Of a stretch of DNA of 64,000 nt, positions 22,008 to 35,774 are shown piece after piece. The notes under the pieces are model-generated. The model saw only the letters and a list, made by a program, of their open reading frames with translations, was not told the DNA's origin and did no database searches. Position 1 is the stretch's first letter; each line of letters starts with the position of its first letter. The stretch comes from Candolleomyces eurysporus (Eukaryota > Basidiomycota > Agaricomycetes > Agaricales > Psathyrellaceae): positions 1 through 64,000 of the forward strand of contig JANBPK010001193.1 of NCBI GenBank assembly GCA_027579435.1, written 5' to 3'. The position numbers and the translations under genes are program-made.

Positions 22008-22920
22008 ACGCATTATCAACAGATAGGCCGATGGGAGGATTGGTTTAAAGTTATCATATTTAGTCACTATCATTGAACCAAGTTACTTCGTTTACTTCCC
22101 GACCCGATCGCCGTTCGCTTTTGTCTGTAATTCGACAGCTACAACATCTGCTTTTGTTATGTATCTCTTGCGATGTATGTACCTTTAATTCATCCTGTTT
22201 TACTCCAAGGAACATTTTGGTTCACCACCAACAAGGAGTGTTACATACAGATTGCCATCGTCAGAATTCGAAAATATAGAAGTATGGTATGCATCTCGGG
22301 TCGCTAGTAGACCCTTTGGTAGCCTCACGACACATCCATCAATTTTCGTAACGGCTACTTAGAGTGGAAATGACAAGCATGCCGTTGGCTGGCAATGTGT
22401 CCGATCTGATATTGATTATGTCGCCCACATGTCGGGGATCTCTCCAGAACTCTCACACTTAACTCTTTGCATGAAGATCAAAGTTGTTTTGATGTCCCTG
22501 AGCTCATCCCAAACTTCTATCGGCGACCATATCTATAGCCGTGTCGACAGCAAGGGACTACGCGTGGTCATTGCAAAGAGCTATTTCGAGTTCACGAATA
22601 CATCGGTGAGGGGATGTCAATTATACTCCTGAATTACCGCACTGCGGCAAGGGTACCAGGTGAGCTTGAATTTAGCTCGTTTGGGATCTATGAATACAAG
22701 ACTGAATGCATGTTTAGAATAATCCAAATCCGCGAATGAGAGATGCTACACGAGTTGACTTGTGTTTCTTTTTCAATGCTCTTTTGATATACCGCAAACA
22801 GGGACAGGCATCGCGCCAGGGCTTCCTGGGCTTAGGTCAAAACGCAAGCGAAAACCCCTTCTTAAAGCAGAGTCTTGGCGGAAGCTGTGACGCTCTCAAT
22901 GATTCATCGTCTACCATCAA

Positions 22921-23400
22921 AGTCGAAGACTCGAAAAACATCATCGTCAATTTGGCCTTCGAGATCGTGCTCACGGACGAGAGTACCAGTCTCCGAAGAC
23001 GAAGACGAAACCAAATGCGACGCCGTTATCGACTCGTCCAACTGTCTACTCCCGAGCCAAGGACTCTTTGATTGCCAAGGAAGGATAAATTTTCGGGGTT
23101 CGTATGGGGCCTGGCAATATTTCATGTTCAACTGAATAAATGAAAGGGAGGTGAGGGATGATAACCCCTATCACAAACTACCACACACTCTCCGATCCCA
23201 CCTGCTATCGCAGACGTTATCCACCGCGCCCGGAAATCTCAATCTATAATCGTTTCAGTCAGTAACAAATGGCGGTATCCTCCATCGATCAAAACATGGT
23301 CGGTTGGGTTGGTTTATCCTCCAAGGGTGTGGGGTGTCGCTAGACATCGTCAGCGGTGGCAATCTCGATGGAGATCGTATCTCTGAAAGGAAAGAACGCT
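22921..23400. pseudogene. remnant including an SH3-gene scrap
   Basis: Bases about 23150-23260 match the first exon region of the SH3 gene (compare 34870-34940: ACACTCTCCGATCCCACC against ACACTTTCCTATCCCACC). No reading frame is preserved. The part from 22875 to 23071 is open on the plus strand but Arg-rich and unassigned. Confidence 0.4.
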
Positions 23401-26400
23401 GACGACGACAAGAGGANGGAGTTCTCGACCTAACCCACCAAGCCGAGCCAGAGAGNAGGAGCGACAGGAGCGATTGTGGACATCAGAAGCCGTTGCCAAA
23501 TAGTGGGCAAGTGATGACGCGACCGTCACTAGGTTCTAGAACGGCCCTTTCGACGTTCCCGCGCATGCCTACGAGGGCGAGTCACCGCTCCGTCCGCGTT
23601 GAGCTCCAGGGCATGTTGGATTTCTATGCCTCTTTGCTTGCGTTCCTTAACCGATTCAATGTCATTTCGGAAGCGAGATTTTCAGGACGTATGTGCATAA
23701 TGATGCCTCTACACGTACACGAATTGTACAATGTATGTTGGTTGTGGATATGCACATCACATACTCATTCGGGATCGAGTAGTTCCTCGAAGCCTCCATA
23801 TACATCGATTGTGTAAAGCGTCGATGACTTGGCGAGACTTCAATTTCTATGCGTTCTGGACAGTCAGTCAAATTGGGAAAATATATCCGGCCGACAGAAT
23901 CGGAACCTCTGTTCGTGACTAGTTCTCGAGCGATCGACCTCAGTGAGCAGATTGACTGAGACAGCGATGTCAGTGCTAGGATCTGTTGACAGTTCGGTGG
24001 GACGTTGAGCTAAGAAAGTGCTGGGCTACGAATCAAAGGCCAAGATGAGTTGGGAAAGGTCGCTTTGGCTGCTATACTGGTATATTTCTCTCGTCAACCT
24101 TTGCTGTGCACTGGGCAGTGCATGGTGCCAGATATCCTCCATTCCGCGTAATAAACTCCTCGGCCTCCATTACAACAAGTCGTGGGCATCAAGTATGATA
24201 TAGAATCAATGAAAACCGGGTATTCTGGTGCAATCATCTCCGAGGTTATCGCTTTGGATTCCCTCTGGTGGCAGCGCAACGTTCAAACCTCTTCAAATCT
24301 GTTACTCTAAGCCTCAGCGGCAATTGCGGAGCACCCAATTTGACTCCCGCAACACTTAGGTACTTTCTTCAAACATCAGCGAAACCCACTACATCCGACG
24401 CTCGCTAGTCAAGATTTGTGGGACCCTCAACAATCTTCTTTCCCTTGTTCATCACCTCACTCTAGCACTATTTGTTGTACTTCAATGTGGTGCCAATCTG
24501 AAAGATCTTCTGACTCTTCCGATCTTGGATCAAAGGGCCCGAGGAATGTCTCTGACAATTCGTTACGTATCTCCATGCAACTACCACTCTATTAGGTTAT
24601 GATTGAGTCCATGCCTGAGTTTGTCTGAAGCTGCGGGGGGCTCGTACACGGCGTTAGAGTGATTACCGGCCATTCCTACTCCACGTTAAATGAAGAATTT
24701 CGTCTTTGTGTTCAAATTCTCTTCTCTAGTGACTGTATTGCATCTGCCGAGCCGCTAGTATCGTGTACTTCCAAAGTTGGCAAGATGTATGTACGGCGAC
24801 TTGAATGTGATTTTTTGAGCACTCATTGTTTATTCTGCTGGAAGACTGGTGCACCAGCTCAGCCTGCCTCCATTTGGAGTTAGGGACTGGCGCTAAGATA
24901 TTGAAATTTGCTGAGCCTGCTGTGGTAATGAAATTGCGCATGTATGGCAAAGAGCCTCCTGAATCAGCTAACCACATCGTCTGACCAAGCGCATGGCTCT
25001 GCTAACCGCTTGACGCGCGTCTGGCCGGCAGATTGAGAGAGCAATACTCATCGTAGGGATGGGGGTTTTGATGTGTGTGGACAGTTGCGATCGTTTCTAC
25101 TCCGAGTAGTCTCGTTATTGTTTCCAGTCTCATATACGTAGCAACTGTCACTCGGGCAAAAGTGGTTGCTCCCTGAGCATAGATCGAATTCGGGGGATAT
25201 CTATTGTATGAAGCTCTTGCACTTACCTATTGCCACATACTGCATAGTGCATGAGACAGTGTTCTAATCGACCGTCAGACGCGGAGGGATATGTTGTGAC
25301 ATGTTTGGCAAAAGCTTCAGGTTCAGCGAATGCGCTGGCGTTAACTAGGCATTCAACGTTATTCAACCACCACGCCCGCGCATCCAAAACATCCCGAAGA
25401 AGCACGATTATTGGGTAATCAAGCAAGCAGTGCTCCCTTCAGCCAATCTCCCGAAGTGAGCAACACAAATCCGTCAGATTATGCGCTGCGAGGGAGGGTG
25501 ACGATCTATGATGGCACACCGTGGCGAAGGTAGGATGCCTGGGTCTGTGAGGTAAGCAGACCCATCCGAAAGGTCACCTCGTTAACCTGCATACCGCGTT
25601 CACTCAATAGTAGCACCCCCGGGATTCGAGTGCATCCGGTGTTTCCAGTCGATTGGGACCGTCAACCTCTTTCCATTCACCATGGCCATGGCACCGTCCT
25701 TCAGTTATTCTGCTCGCTCTGGCACTGTTTGTTCCCTCTATCCTCCTTTAAATTGCCACGCTGCCTAGTCAGGTCATTCTCGCCTCGAACCTCCCCTGAC
25801 AGTGATTGGATGGAGCGTTTGACCTGGGCTGCTGTTATCGGGATGGCTCTGCTCGTTTTTTCTCGTCCTGTGCATGGGCAACCGGCACCAGGTCCGGGAA
25901 AAGGGAGGTCAAGATGGCTATCGTTCCTCTATGGAATGCACAGCGCACTGCCGTGAGGTAATTGTTCGGCTCTGAAGGCTTCTCATCGATGGTTCCGTGC
26001 TCCACGCCGAGACCTGTATGCAATGGTCTGATTCTTCTCTTGGTCGGATCGCGTCTCATCTGCGATGCCGTGATCTTCACCCTGCGGTCTGATTTATTTG
26101 ACAAGAAGCCTCCTGGTGTGCTAACGACGCTTCTGTGGAGAATTGCTCAAAGCCTCCGCTTTCGTTCAAATCCGAAATACGTACACAAGACCCGAGGGTC
26201 AGAGCGCGTACTACCGATGTCAGGCTCGCTCAAATGCCGATGGTATGATTGGACGGTTGTGCCGTTCGCAGGGTATACATTCGATTGCTTTGACAAATCA
26301 TCTCTTAGGTTACGGAACTTGGTCGTAAGTACGCATGATGATAAGCATCATCTACTCTTCTTTGCTGTTCATCTGACTGACCCTGACGGAGCTGTTAACC

Positions 26401-26800
26401 AACTTTGAAGGGTCTAAGCTGGGAAAGAGAAAAGAAGCGAGGCGAATTCATGCTATCCGACCTCTCTACGCTAAGACAGAATGTCAACAGCCCTTACGCA
26501 GCAGATTCATAAACGCTACTCCGAGTATCATCAACCCGAATATCGCCCTAAGGACTGCGGTTTGTATAGGAAATGGCGGGGTGTACCGCTTTTTGGTCAT
26601 TACACTTACGACTGGGCCGCCGGGTGACAAGATTGACTCTGAGAGGCGGAGATGGGTGTTGAGACCATCCGCAGCTCCAGGCGACCCGGAAATTCGGAGC
26701 TCACGGGTATGAATGGCGAGGATCCATGCGAATCTACCCCATATGCGCATCTAGAGACATGGCGAGCGACGTATAAAAGCCCGGCCTCTGCTCATGGACC
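23400..26800. repeat. segmental duplication module B, copy 2
   Basis: Second copy of the 3.2-kb decayed block, with Ns at 23417 and 23456. The hydrophobic stretch is best preserved here (25809 onward: MERLTWAAVIGMALLVFSRP), but the upstream signal-peptide region is broken by indels. No intact gene. Confidence 0.65.
26772..26779 (+). promoter_or_regulatory. TATA box of UPO2
   Basis: TATAAAAG, 109 bases before the ATG at 26881; the same surroundings as UPO1 and UPO3. Confidence 0.65.
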
Positions 26801-26880
26801 GTATAGAACTCACTCCCTCCCACACCAGAGCCAACGTGTGCACCATACCTTGAGTTCTTGTCAACCACCAAAGCTCACCA

Positions 26881-28289
26881 ATGGTTTCCAAACCTTTCGC
26901 TCTTCTCACCGCCTTGCTTTTTACCCTCGGGTCCCTCTCGACCTCTTTCGCGTTTCCTAACCTCCAGGCTCCCAATAGGAACTTGTTGAGACGCCAGGAA
27001 GCCGAGGGCTCAACTGCTTCTCAAGCAGGAGGAGGACGTCCCATCCAACCAGTCGATGCACCTCCACCACCTGGTCCTCTCAGTTTTACGGGAACCAAGT
27101 TGGTCAACGATCGTGATCACCCTTGGAGACCATTGAGAAGCGGTGACCAGCGCGGCCCGTGCCCAGGGCTGAATACTCTTGCGTCCCATGGTGTATGTTC
27201 GATCCACTATGTTCATACTTCGAAGAGTGACTGACCATGCTTGCTCAGTATCTTCCCCGTGACGGCGTTGCCACTCCTACCCAACTCATTAATGCCATTC
27301 AAGAAGGTATGTATCTCGATGAAACGACCTAAATGTGGTTTGCTTTCTGACTCTCTTGCTCCATGCTAGGGTTCAACTTCGACCATACTGCCGCTGTCTC
27401 CGCGACATACCTCGGACACATCTTGAACGGAAATCTGGTCACCGATCTGCTTAGCATCGGCGGCAAGACTCCAAAGACTGGTCCTCCTCCTCCAGCTCCT
27501 GCTCACGCTGGTGGACTCAACGTGCACGGAACTTTCGAAGGTATGTACTATGCTATGTTAGGACGTCGACGAGATCAATAATCCTTGTAACAGGCGACGC
27601 TGGTTTGACTCGTGCAGATGACTTCTTCGGGGATAACCACAGTTTCAACCAAACTTTGTTTGACAAGGTTCGTTTTTTCATTCTTTCTCACTATTAATTA
27701 AGCTACAACCCGCTGACGACTTGGTATTACACTTCAGCTTGTCGACTTCAGCAACCGCTACGGTGGAGGCTTTTACAATCTCACCGTTGCAGGCGAGCTC
27801 CGCTACTCGCGTATTCAAGACTCTATCGCTACCAACCCTCAGTTCTCATTCAAGAACGTTCGCTTCCTCACTGCGTACGGTGAAACCGTCTTCCCCATCA
27901 ACTTGTTCGTCGACGGCCGCCAAACCGAGCGTAAGCTCTCGATGGACCATGCGGCAGCCTTCTTCAGGGATATGAGGTTCCCACCCGATTTCCACAGGGC
28001 TGCTAAACCTTCGAGCGCCGAAGGCGTCGCAGAAGTCATCACAGCCCACCCTTGGCTTCCTGGTGGTAACGCGGATGGTCAGATCAACAACTACGTCGTT
28101 GATCCCACCTCGGCGGATTTCACCGATCCATGCAGCTTGCACAGGTTTGTGCTCGGCAGTGTGCAGGAGTTGTACCCGAACCCGACTGGTATATTGAGGA
28201 GGAACTTGATCAAGAACATCAATTATTGGTACACGGCCGCCTTTGCGCCTGCGGGATGCCCTGAAATATTGCCTTATGGCCAGTTGTAG
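26881..28289 (+). CDS. unspecific peroxygenase (UPO2)
   Basis: Exons 26881-27192, 27249-27306, 27370-27540, 27594-27667 and 27738-28289 give 388 residues, with intron positions as in UPO1. Signal peptide as in UPO1. The dibasic pro-site is LLRR before QEAEG. The heme-ligand motif is RGPCPGLNTLASHG, then YLPRDGVATPTQLINAIQE, FEG|DAGLTRADDFFGDNH and NVRFLTAYGETVFP, so all catalytic signatures are intact. A Leu replaces Phe at the first residue of the last exon (LVDFSNRYG). It lies about 7 kb downstream of UPO1 after one copy each of modules A and B. Closest to UPO3 by eye. Confidence 0.92.
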
Positions 28290-28499
28290 GGTGCCATCGT
28301 TCGGACTCCTTAGATATGCTTACATCTGTGGATATTGATCGAGTCTGTGTTTTCAGGGCCTCTTGTTCTGGTCACCTGTGGTATTAGATCTTCGTAATCG
28401 TATAATCTTTGTGTTTTCAGAATCCGTCTGACCTGGCAGACTTCAAAGCACTAGCTTAAAAGGTAATACCGGAGGAATCTATCCATTTCAAGACAAGCC

Positions 28500-28730
28500 A
28501 GCTTTCATTTGGACTGTCCAACCGGACCAGATCTGGTCAAACTCGTAGAACTGGAGTCTCTTGCCGAATCAGACGTTTGAAAGGGAGAGAGGAAACCTAA
28601 GGTAGAAAATAGTCTCGAGCCCTTTTGAACCGAATCCGAGTAACTGCCCCACTCAACGACGAACCTGCCATACATCACCCTCGTGCACGGTAGCCAGCTT
28701 AAGGGTCCAAGACCTGCTGGTGACGATCTC
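28500..28730 (+). pseudogene. tRNA ligase 3' fragment, decayed copy
   Basis: Short stretches match the phosphodiesterase-domain part of tRNA ligase at 52740-52920: AACTCGTAGA followed by CTGGAGTC, and later CATCACCCTCGTGCACGG with CAGCTTAAGG. Frame and surrounding sequence are lost. It sits right after UPO2, as its sister fragment sits after UPO3. Confidence 0.55.
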
Positions 28731-29100
28731 GGAGGAGCCACTATTAACGTGAAAAATTGAGGCACTATGATGCAGTACTCGAGTCAAGGTCTCCATTGTT
28801 TGAAGGAATGGAGCAATTTAAAGANGGGGGGTGGCCAATATACCTTCGGACGGACGTCTCCTAACACCTCCCGACTCATACGTTGAGAACAGAGGCCGAA
28901 CTTGGGATCGAAGTTTGTGGCTCCAGGTCCTCTGGTCGCCTGTCGCAGTTGAGTAGTAGATTGCATCAAGTCTAACTATCATCGTGTGTAGCACGCGACT
29001 TTGACTTCGACGCCTTCCGACGACACCACCTGGAGACAGCATGGAACCAGATATTGCTGTTCATCAGACTTTTTCAAGACCGTCGTCACGGACACACTAC
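28731..29100. other. duplicated intergenic DNA
   Basis: Matches 34135-34440 (shared GGCACTATGATGCAGTACTC and ACACCTCCCGACTCATA). An N lies at 28825 beside a G run. No gene is seen. Confidence 0.5.
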
Positions 29101-32100
29101 TAAATTCTGGGATAGGCAGTCTCCGAAGGTGTTGGCGTCAAGTCCTTTCCCGACGTCCTGCGCATTTCTGTGCGGGTTACCGCTCAATCGGTCTGCCTTA
29201 ATCCCCATCTCCATGGTTTGTTGGATTTTCCACCTCTTTGCTTGTGTTCCTTGGAAAATTCAAGCGCATTTGCGTGCATGACGAGAACTCTCCGCGTACT
29301 TTTCAACTGCCATCCGTAGTTATGCCCTTACTTTACACGAATCGTACAACGTATGTTGGTTGTGGAGATGTAACATACCCATTCGGAATCAAATACTTCT
29401 TCGAAGTCTCCATAAAGGTTGGTTCTGTGGTGCTTCGGTGACTTGGAGAGACTTCATTCCTATGCGTTCCTGACTGTCAACTGGTCGGGAAGGCATATCC
29501 AGCGCCCACCGATTCGGAGCCTCTAGTTCTCGAACGAGAGACCTCAGCAAGCAGATTGCCTCGGACGGCGATGTCAGGCTCAGCATTTGTTGATTCATTT
29601 GTGGGACGGTGAGCTAAGGAAGTGCTAAGCTACGAATCAAAGGCCAAGATGAACGGAGGAGAGGCTGCTTTAACTTCTATACCTGGTCTATTTCTCTCGT
29701 CAACCGTTGCTGTGCTCTGGGCGTTGCATGGTGCCGGATGTTCCCCATTCCGCTCAGTCAACTCCTCTCCCGCCATTACAACAAGTTGTGGACATCAAGT
29801 GCAATATAAAACCAGCGAAGACCGGTCATTCCGCTGCGATCATCTCCGAGGTTATGCCTTCTATTCCCTCCACTCGCAGCACAATCTTCAAATCTCCTTA
29901 AATCTACGACATCTTTTCCTCTTCAAACGTCAGCGGTAACTACGGAGCGCCCAGCTTGATTGCCGCAGCGAAGGATCCTCCGACGGTTCCAATCTTAGTA
30001 AAGAAACCGGATTAAATGTCCCTGATGACTCATTACGAATCTCGCTGCATCGCTCTTCACGGTTATGAATTGGTTCTATACCTGGGTTCGTCTGAAGCTG
30101 CACGTTTCAAATCAGCTATGGTATCGACAAAGTCTCTTTTGGATTAGCCGCGACTGGAGGGCGCATACACTACGTTCAAGTGGTAACCAGCCATTTTTGC
30201 TCCATGGTAAATTCGTTTTTGTGTTCGAAGTTTCTGCCCGAGTGACCGGACTGTATATGCCAAACCGCGAGTATCGTGTACTTCCAGAGTTGACAAAATA
30301 CACGAATGGTGACTTGAATGTGATATTTCGACTTAATCATTGTTTATTGTGCAGGAGGTTTGGTGTACCACCCCAGCTTGGCTCCAGCTGGAGCCAGCGA
30401 CTGGCGCCACAGCAGGGCCGCTACGACATTGCGCATAAATGGCAAAGAGCCTCCTGAAGCGGCTTTACTACATCGTCTGACCAAGCCCACGGCACAGCTT
30501 ACCACTTGACGCGCGTCTGGGCGGCAGATTGGGAGAACAACTCGTCAGATGGATGTGTCCTAATGGGTGCTTACGGGCGCGCTGTTTCTACTCCAAGAAG
30601 TCTCGTTATCGTTTCCAATGTCGAATACTTGGCAACTGTCACTCGGATGAAACAGCCTGTCTCCTGAGCAGAGATCAAATTCTGACGATATCTATGGTAT
30701 GAAGCTCTTGAGCTTGCGAACTTCCACATACTGCATAGCGCACGAGATAGTGCTCCTAGGGCACGTTCTGGTTAACCGCAGACATGAAGAGGGGTGTGTT
30801 GTGACATGTTTGGCAAAAGCCTCAGGTTCAACGTCTGGGTAGTCGTTGAGCAGACACGCGGACTCCCCAACCACCACGCCCGCTCGTCCAAGACAGCTCG
30901 CAGAAGCACGATCATTGAGTAACCAGCGCGTTAGACTATGCGCTGCGAGGTACGGTGACTATTACTATGGTGGTCTATCGCTGGTGGGATGCCCGGGTCT
31001 GTGAGGTGAGCAGACACTCAAAGGTCACCTCTTTGATCTGCATACTTCTCTCACCCAATAGCAATCCGCGGGATTCGAATATATTCGGCGTTTCCAGTCG
31101 ATTGGGACTTTCGACCTCTTTTCGTTCACCATGGCCATGACGTTCTTCCCCAGTGATTCTCCTCTTTCTGGCACCATTTGGTCCCTCTTTCCTCCTTCGC
31201 CACGCTGCTCAGCCAACTTCGAATGTCGCCTGATAAAGATAGGATGGAGCCTGTGACCTAGATTGCTGTTATCGGGATGGCTCTGCTCGTTTTTCTCATC
31301 CTCTCCATGGGTAACTGGCGCAAGGTCCGCGAAGAAGGAGGTCAAGATGGGCGTTTTTCTGCCCTCCATGGAATGCACAGCTCACTGCGGTGAGGCAATT
31401 GTTCGGCTCTGAAGGGTTCTCATTGATGGTGCCGTGCTCCACGCCGAGACCTGTATGCAATGGTCTGGTTCTTCTCTTGGTAGGATCGCGTCTTATCCGC
31501 ATGCCGTGATTTCCACCCCGTGCTCTGATTAATTTCAAAAGAAGCCTCCTTAGAAAGGTGTGCTAAGGCTGCTTCTCTGGGGAATTGCTCAAAACATCCG
31601 CTCTTGTTCAAATCCGAAATACGTACACAAGGCCCGAGGGTCATAGCGCGTACTCCGACTGACTCAAATGCCGACGGTATGATTGGACGGTCGGTGCCGT
31701 TCGCAGGGTATACATTCGATTGCTTTGACAAATCATCCTCAAGTTACGAGACTTGGTCGTAAGTACGCATGATGATAGGCATCGTCTACTCTTCTTTGCT
31801 GTTCATCTGACTGACCCTGAGGGAGCTTTCAACCAACTTTGAAGGATCGAGACCGGGAAAGAAGGAAGAAGCGAGGCGAATCCGTGCTATCCGACTCTCT
31901 ACGCTAAAGCAGAATGTCAAGGGTCTTACGAAGCAGATTCATGAACGCTACTCCGAGTATCATCAACCCGAATATGGTACCAGGGGCTGGTGTGGAGGAA
32001 ATGGCGGGGTATACCGCTTTTCGGTCATTATACTCACGCCTGGGCTGCCGGATGACAAAATCGACTCTCTGAGCAAGGCGGAGATGGGTGTTGGGACCAT

Positions 32101-32290
32101 CCGTAGCTCCAGGCGAACCGGAAACTCGGAATTCACGGGTAGGAATGGCGAGGATCCATGCGAATCTACCCAATATGCGCATTTAGAGAGATGGCGAGCG
32201 ACGTATAAAAGCACGGCTCTTTGCTCATGGGCTGTATAGAACTCACTCCTACACCAGAGCCAACGTGTATATCGTACATTCGAGTTCTTG
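29100..32290. repeat. segmental duplication module B, copy 3
   Basis: Third copy of the decayed block. It best preserves the motif NRTTYVGCGDVTYPFGI (29339-29390), but the preceding signal-peptide frame has a stop and the downstream frame closes soon after. No intact gene. Confidence 0.65.
32204..32211 (+). promoter_or_regulatory. TATA box of UPO3
   Basis: TATAAAAG, 107 bases before the ATG at 32311. Confidence 0.65.
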
Positions 32291-32310
32291 TCAACCACCA
32301 AAGCTCACCG

Positions 32311-33709
32311 ATGGTTTCCAAACCTTTCGCTCTTCTCACCGCCTTGCTTTTTACCCTCGGGTCCCTCTCGACCTCTTTCGCGTTTCCTAACCTCCAGGCT
32401 CCCAACGGGAACTTGTTGAGGCGCCAGGAAGCCGACTCAACTGCGTCTCAAGCAGGAGGAGGACGTCCCATACAACCAGTGGATGCACCTCCACCACCTG
32501 GTCCTCTCAGTTTTACGGGAACCAAGTTGGTCAACGATCGTGATCACCCTTGGAGACCATTGAGAAGCGGTGATCAGCGCGGCCCGTGCCCAGGATTGAA
32601 TACTCTTGCGTCCCATGGTGTAGGTTCAATCCACTATGTTCATATACTTCCAAAAGTGACTGACCACGCTTGCGCAGTATCTTCCGCGTGACGGGGTTGC
32701 CACTCCTACTCAACTCATCAATGCCATTCAAGAAGGTACGTATCTCTATGAAAAGACGCGAACGTGGTTTGATTTTCTAACTCTCTTTCTCCATGCTAGG
32801 GTTCAACTTCGACCATAACGCCGCCCTCTCCGCGACATACCTCGGACACATCTTGAACGGAAATCTGGTCACTGATCTGCTTAGTATCGGTGGGAAGACT
32901 CCAAAGACTGGACCTCCTCCTCCAGCTCCTGCCCATGCCGGTGGACTCAACGTGCACGGAACTTTCGAAGGTATGCACTATACTGTGTTCGGAAGTGGAT
33001 TGAGTCAATAACCCTTGTTTCAGGTGACGCTGGTATGACTCGTGCGGATGAATTCTTCGGCGATAACCACAGCTTCAACCAAACTTTGTTCGACAAGGTT
33101 CGTCTCACTGTCAGCCAAGCATTTACAACGTGCTGAAAAATTCGCATTACGCTTCAGTTTGTTGACTTCAGCAACCGTTTCGGCGGAGGCTTCTACAATC
33201 TTACCGTCGCAGGCGAGCTCCGCTTCTCGCGTATCCAAGACTCCATCGCTACCAATCCCCAGTTCTCATTCAAAAACGTTCGCTATCTCACCGCGTACGG
33301 TGAGACCGTCTTCCCCATCAACTTGTTCGTCGACGGACGCCAGACTGAGCGTAAGCTCTCGATGGACCATGCGGCATCCTTCTTCAGGGATATGAGGTTC
33401 CCACCCGACTTCCACAGGGCTGCTCAACCTTCGAGCGGTGCAGGCGTCGAACAAGTTATCGCGGCCTACCCTTGGCTTCCTGGTGCTAACGCGGATGGGA
33501 AGGTCAACAACTACGTCGTCGATCCCACCTCGGCCAATTTCACCGATCCTTGCAGTTTGTATAGGTTTGTGCTCGGTAGTGTGCAGGAGTTGTATCCCAG
33601 TCCGACTGGCATCTTGAGGAGGAACCTGGTCAAGAACCTCCATTATTGGTACACGGGTGCCTTTGCGCCTGCGGGATGCCCTGAACAATTCCCTTATGGC
33701 CAGTCTTAG
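32311..33709 (+). CDS. unspecific peroxygenase (UPO3)
   Basis: Exons 32311-32619, 32678-32735, 32800-32970, 33024-33097 and 33158-33709 give 387 residues. Signal peptide, LLRR pro-site, RGPCPGLNTLASHG, FEG|DAGMTRADEFFGDNH and NVRYLTAYGETVFP are all present, so the enzyme should be active. Differences from UPO1 and UPO2 cluster in the last exon (for example RFGGGFYNLTVAGELRFSR, and HPWLPG changed to YPWLPG), a region that in UPOs helps shape the substrate channel. Ends EQFPYGQS. The last of the first UPO array. Confidence 0.92.
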
Positions 33710-33909
33710 GGTATCATCGTTCGGACTCCGTAGATATGCTTACATCTGTGGATATCGATGATTCTGTGTTTTCGTTGCATATGAGTCTCTCTGGTTTGGG
33801 TGACCTGTAGGATCGCATCGTCATAATCATATAATCATTGTCTTTGCAGAATCCGTTTGACTTCGCAGACTTCCGAGCACTGGCTTAGAAGGTAATACCG
33901 GAATCGGAA

Positions 33910-34125
33910 GGGACTGTCTAACTGGACCGGATCTAGTCAAACTCGTAGAGTCAACGCTGGAATCTCTGGCCGAATCGGACGTTTAGAAGGGCGAGAGGAA
34001 CACCAAGGTATAAGACAGCCTCACACCTTTCGGACTGAATTCAAGTCAAGCAACTGCCCTACTCGGCGACCACACGTCAGCCTCGTGCAAAAGAGCCAAC
34101 TGAAGGGTCCAAAACCTGCTGGCAA
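33910..34125 (+). pseudogene. tRNA ligase 3' fragment, decayed copy
   Basis: AACTCGTAGAGTCAACG and TGGAATC match 52743 onward of the tRNA ligase gene. Further on, CCACACGTCA, CCTCGTGCA and CCAACTGAA match its HxT-bearing region. The frame is interrupted (TAG near 34005). Equivalent to the fragment after UPO2. Confidence 0.6.
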
Positions 34126-34439
34126 CGATTTGGGAGTGGTTGCTAGTAACGTGAAATCAAGGCACTATGATGCAGTACTCGAAGAGTAAAGGTCTCCATC
34201 GTTTGAAGTCAGGCTGGAGACCTCGGTACGGTACGAGAGAGTTATGGTCGATGTACTTTTGGACGTACGTCTTCTAACACCTCCCGACTCATATGTCGAG
34301 AATGGGTGTTGAGATTGATAGTATCGAAGTTTGTGCTGTATCTTCCTTTGAACTTCAAGTCGGGCTCTCTATGCGCCTGTCGCAGTCGAGTGATTTATTG
34401 CATCAAGTCTAGCCACCAGTATGTAGCACGCGAGTTCGT

Positions 34440-34943
34440 CATCACATACGCACTACTGAAGCCCAGGACAGGCAAAGAACAGGGAGTCGTTTGGCCATGG
34501 CGAGTTTTGTGCCTGAACGAGAGTACTTCCTGCGAATTCAAATTCACTCTCATTGGAGTACAGTTTTGCGATACAAAGACGTATTCTAGAGGAAGGAGAC
34601 GTCTGTTGCGTAAAAACGGCCCAACACGCCATCGCAGTAGCCCTACAGATAGTTGGTGTCATCAACAAAATGAGGATAGTAGACGAGAGGAGAGGGTACA
34701 GACGCACTAGATAGACACCCTTGGTACTCGGAACTCGTGATAACACGATAATTTCGTCGTCCTGGTATTAGCGTATACAGCCCTCAAGCAAAGCGAGCGT
34801 ACAAGGAGAAATGAGAAACACACCTTGAAAAGCATAAGGTCACCCCTCTCTTCCGCTATGCGATTACATATCGCCACACACTTTCCTATCCCACCCTCCG
34901 TCGCAAACCTTCTCCATCCCCCCAGGTCAGCTGGACGCATCAT
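34440..34943 (-). pseudogene. decayed SH3-gene copy
   Basis: From 34943: MMRPADLGGWRRFATEGG, then IGKCVAICNRIAEERGDLML, parallel to the SH3 gene at 10838. After the intron the SH3 second half is recognisable only by switching frame (CRATAMACWAVF where the intact copy reads GYCEGVIGLF), and the Ser-rich tail is lost. Most likely a pseudogene; its first exon is well preserved. Confidence 0.55.
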
Positions 34944-35774
34944 TCTTTCGTGTTTCTAGTTCCAGGAGAAAAAAGGGTCGGTCGGGTATATTATCCACCA
35001 GGGATATGCGGTGTCGCCAATCGTGTTGGTGGTGCCAATCCTGAAGAAGAGGGCATACGTTGATTTAACCCACCAACGAGCAATGGTAGAAACCCGTTGC
35101 CTTCCTTGCTGGAAGCACATGTCCCATCAGAAGCTTTCGCCAAACATCGGTGCAAAGTGATGACAAAGCACTGTTCTCTTCCGAAGCTTCCCCGGTCTGG
35201 GAAAGGCTATGTTTTGGGCGAGTTGCCACTCGATACGAGGCTCCGGTTAACCATTTTGAAAGACCTCAAATTTCTCACTCATATCATGAAAGCTCACCAA
35301 AATCCCCTCTCCGTACCCGACACCAAAAAAAATGTCCCTGACGGGGTCCACAAAGCATGACAACTGATTTCTCCGACGACTATTACGCTGATGGGATGCC
35401 GATGCGCTGGTGCGTGTGCGAAGGTACCTCATTGAACGTAGTGCGCTGGAGAACAAGCAGTGACTTGCAAGTTGGGCCCATTCGAGCCGATCTCGATTGT
35501 GCTGAGTGATACTGTCAAGCAGATCGTTATACCCGCCCAGGTGCGGCTACAAATGTATTCGAGAACATCCAACAGAATATACAAGGGTTCCAATGAGAAA
35601 ATAGCTGATGAGTTCAACTCGTTCCTAGACTTTCCGGGCAAGGTCCATCATACTCGATTTAGTGGTTAACCGAGGCAAGGCTAAGAGAATATTCGCTTAG
35701 ATATCTCTAAATTCACAAGGAGCAAAGGAACATACATTCAAGTATACTTTGTATTGTCTCCGCGTCTGCCACGG
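34944..35774. other. intergenic
   Basis: Resembles the DNA upstream of the SH3 gene (CATCAGAAGC, CAAAGTGATGACAAAGC also occur near 11075-11110). No gene is supported. Confidence 0.4.

Larger units (their letters stand above)
20740..22920. repeat. segmental duplication module A, copy 2
   Basis: Counterpart of 11690-14940 without the 0.94-kb extra segment. It contains zinc-finger gene copy 2. Confidence 0.7.
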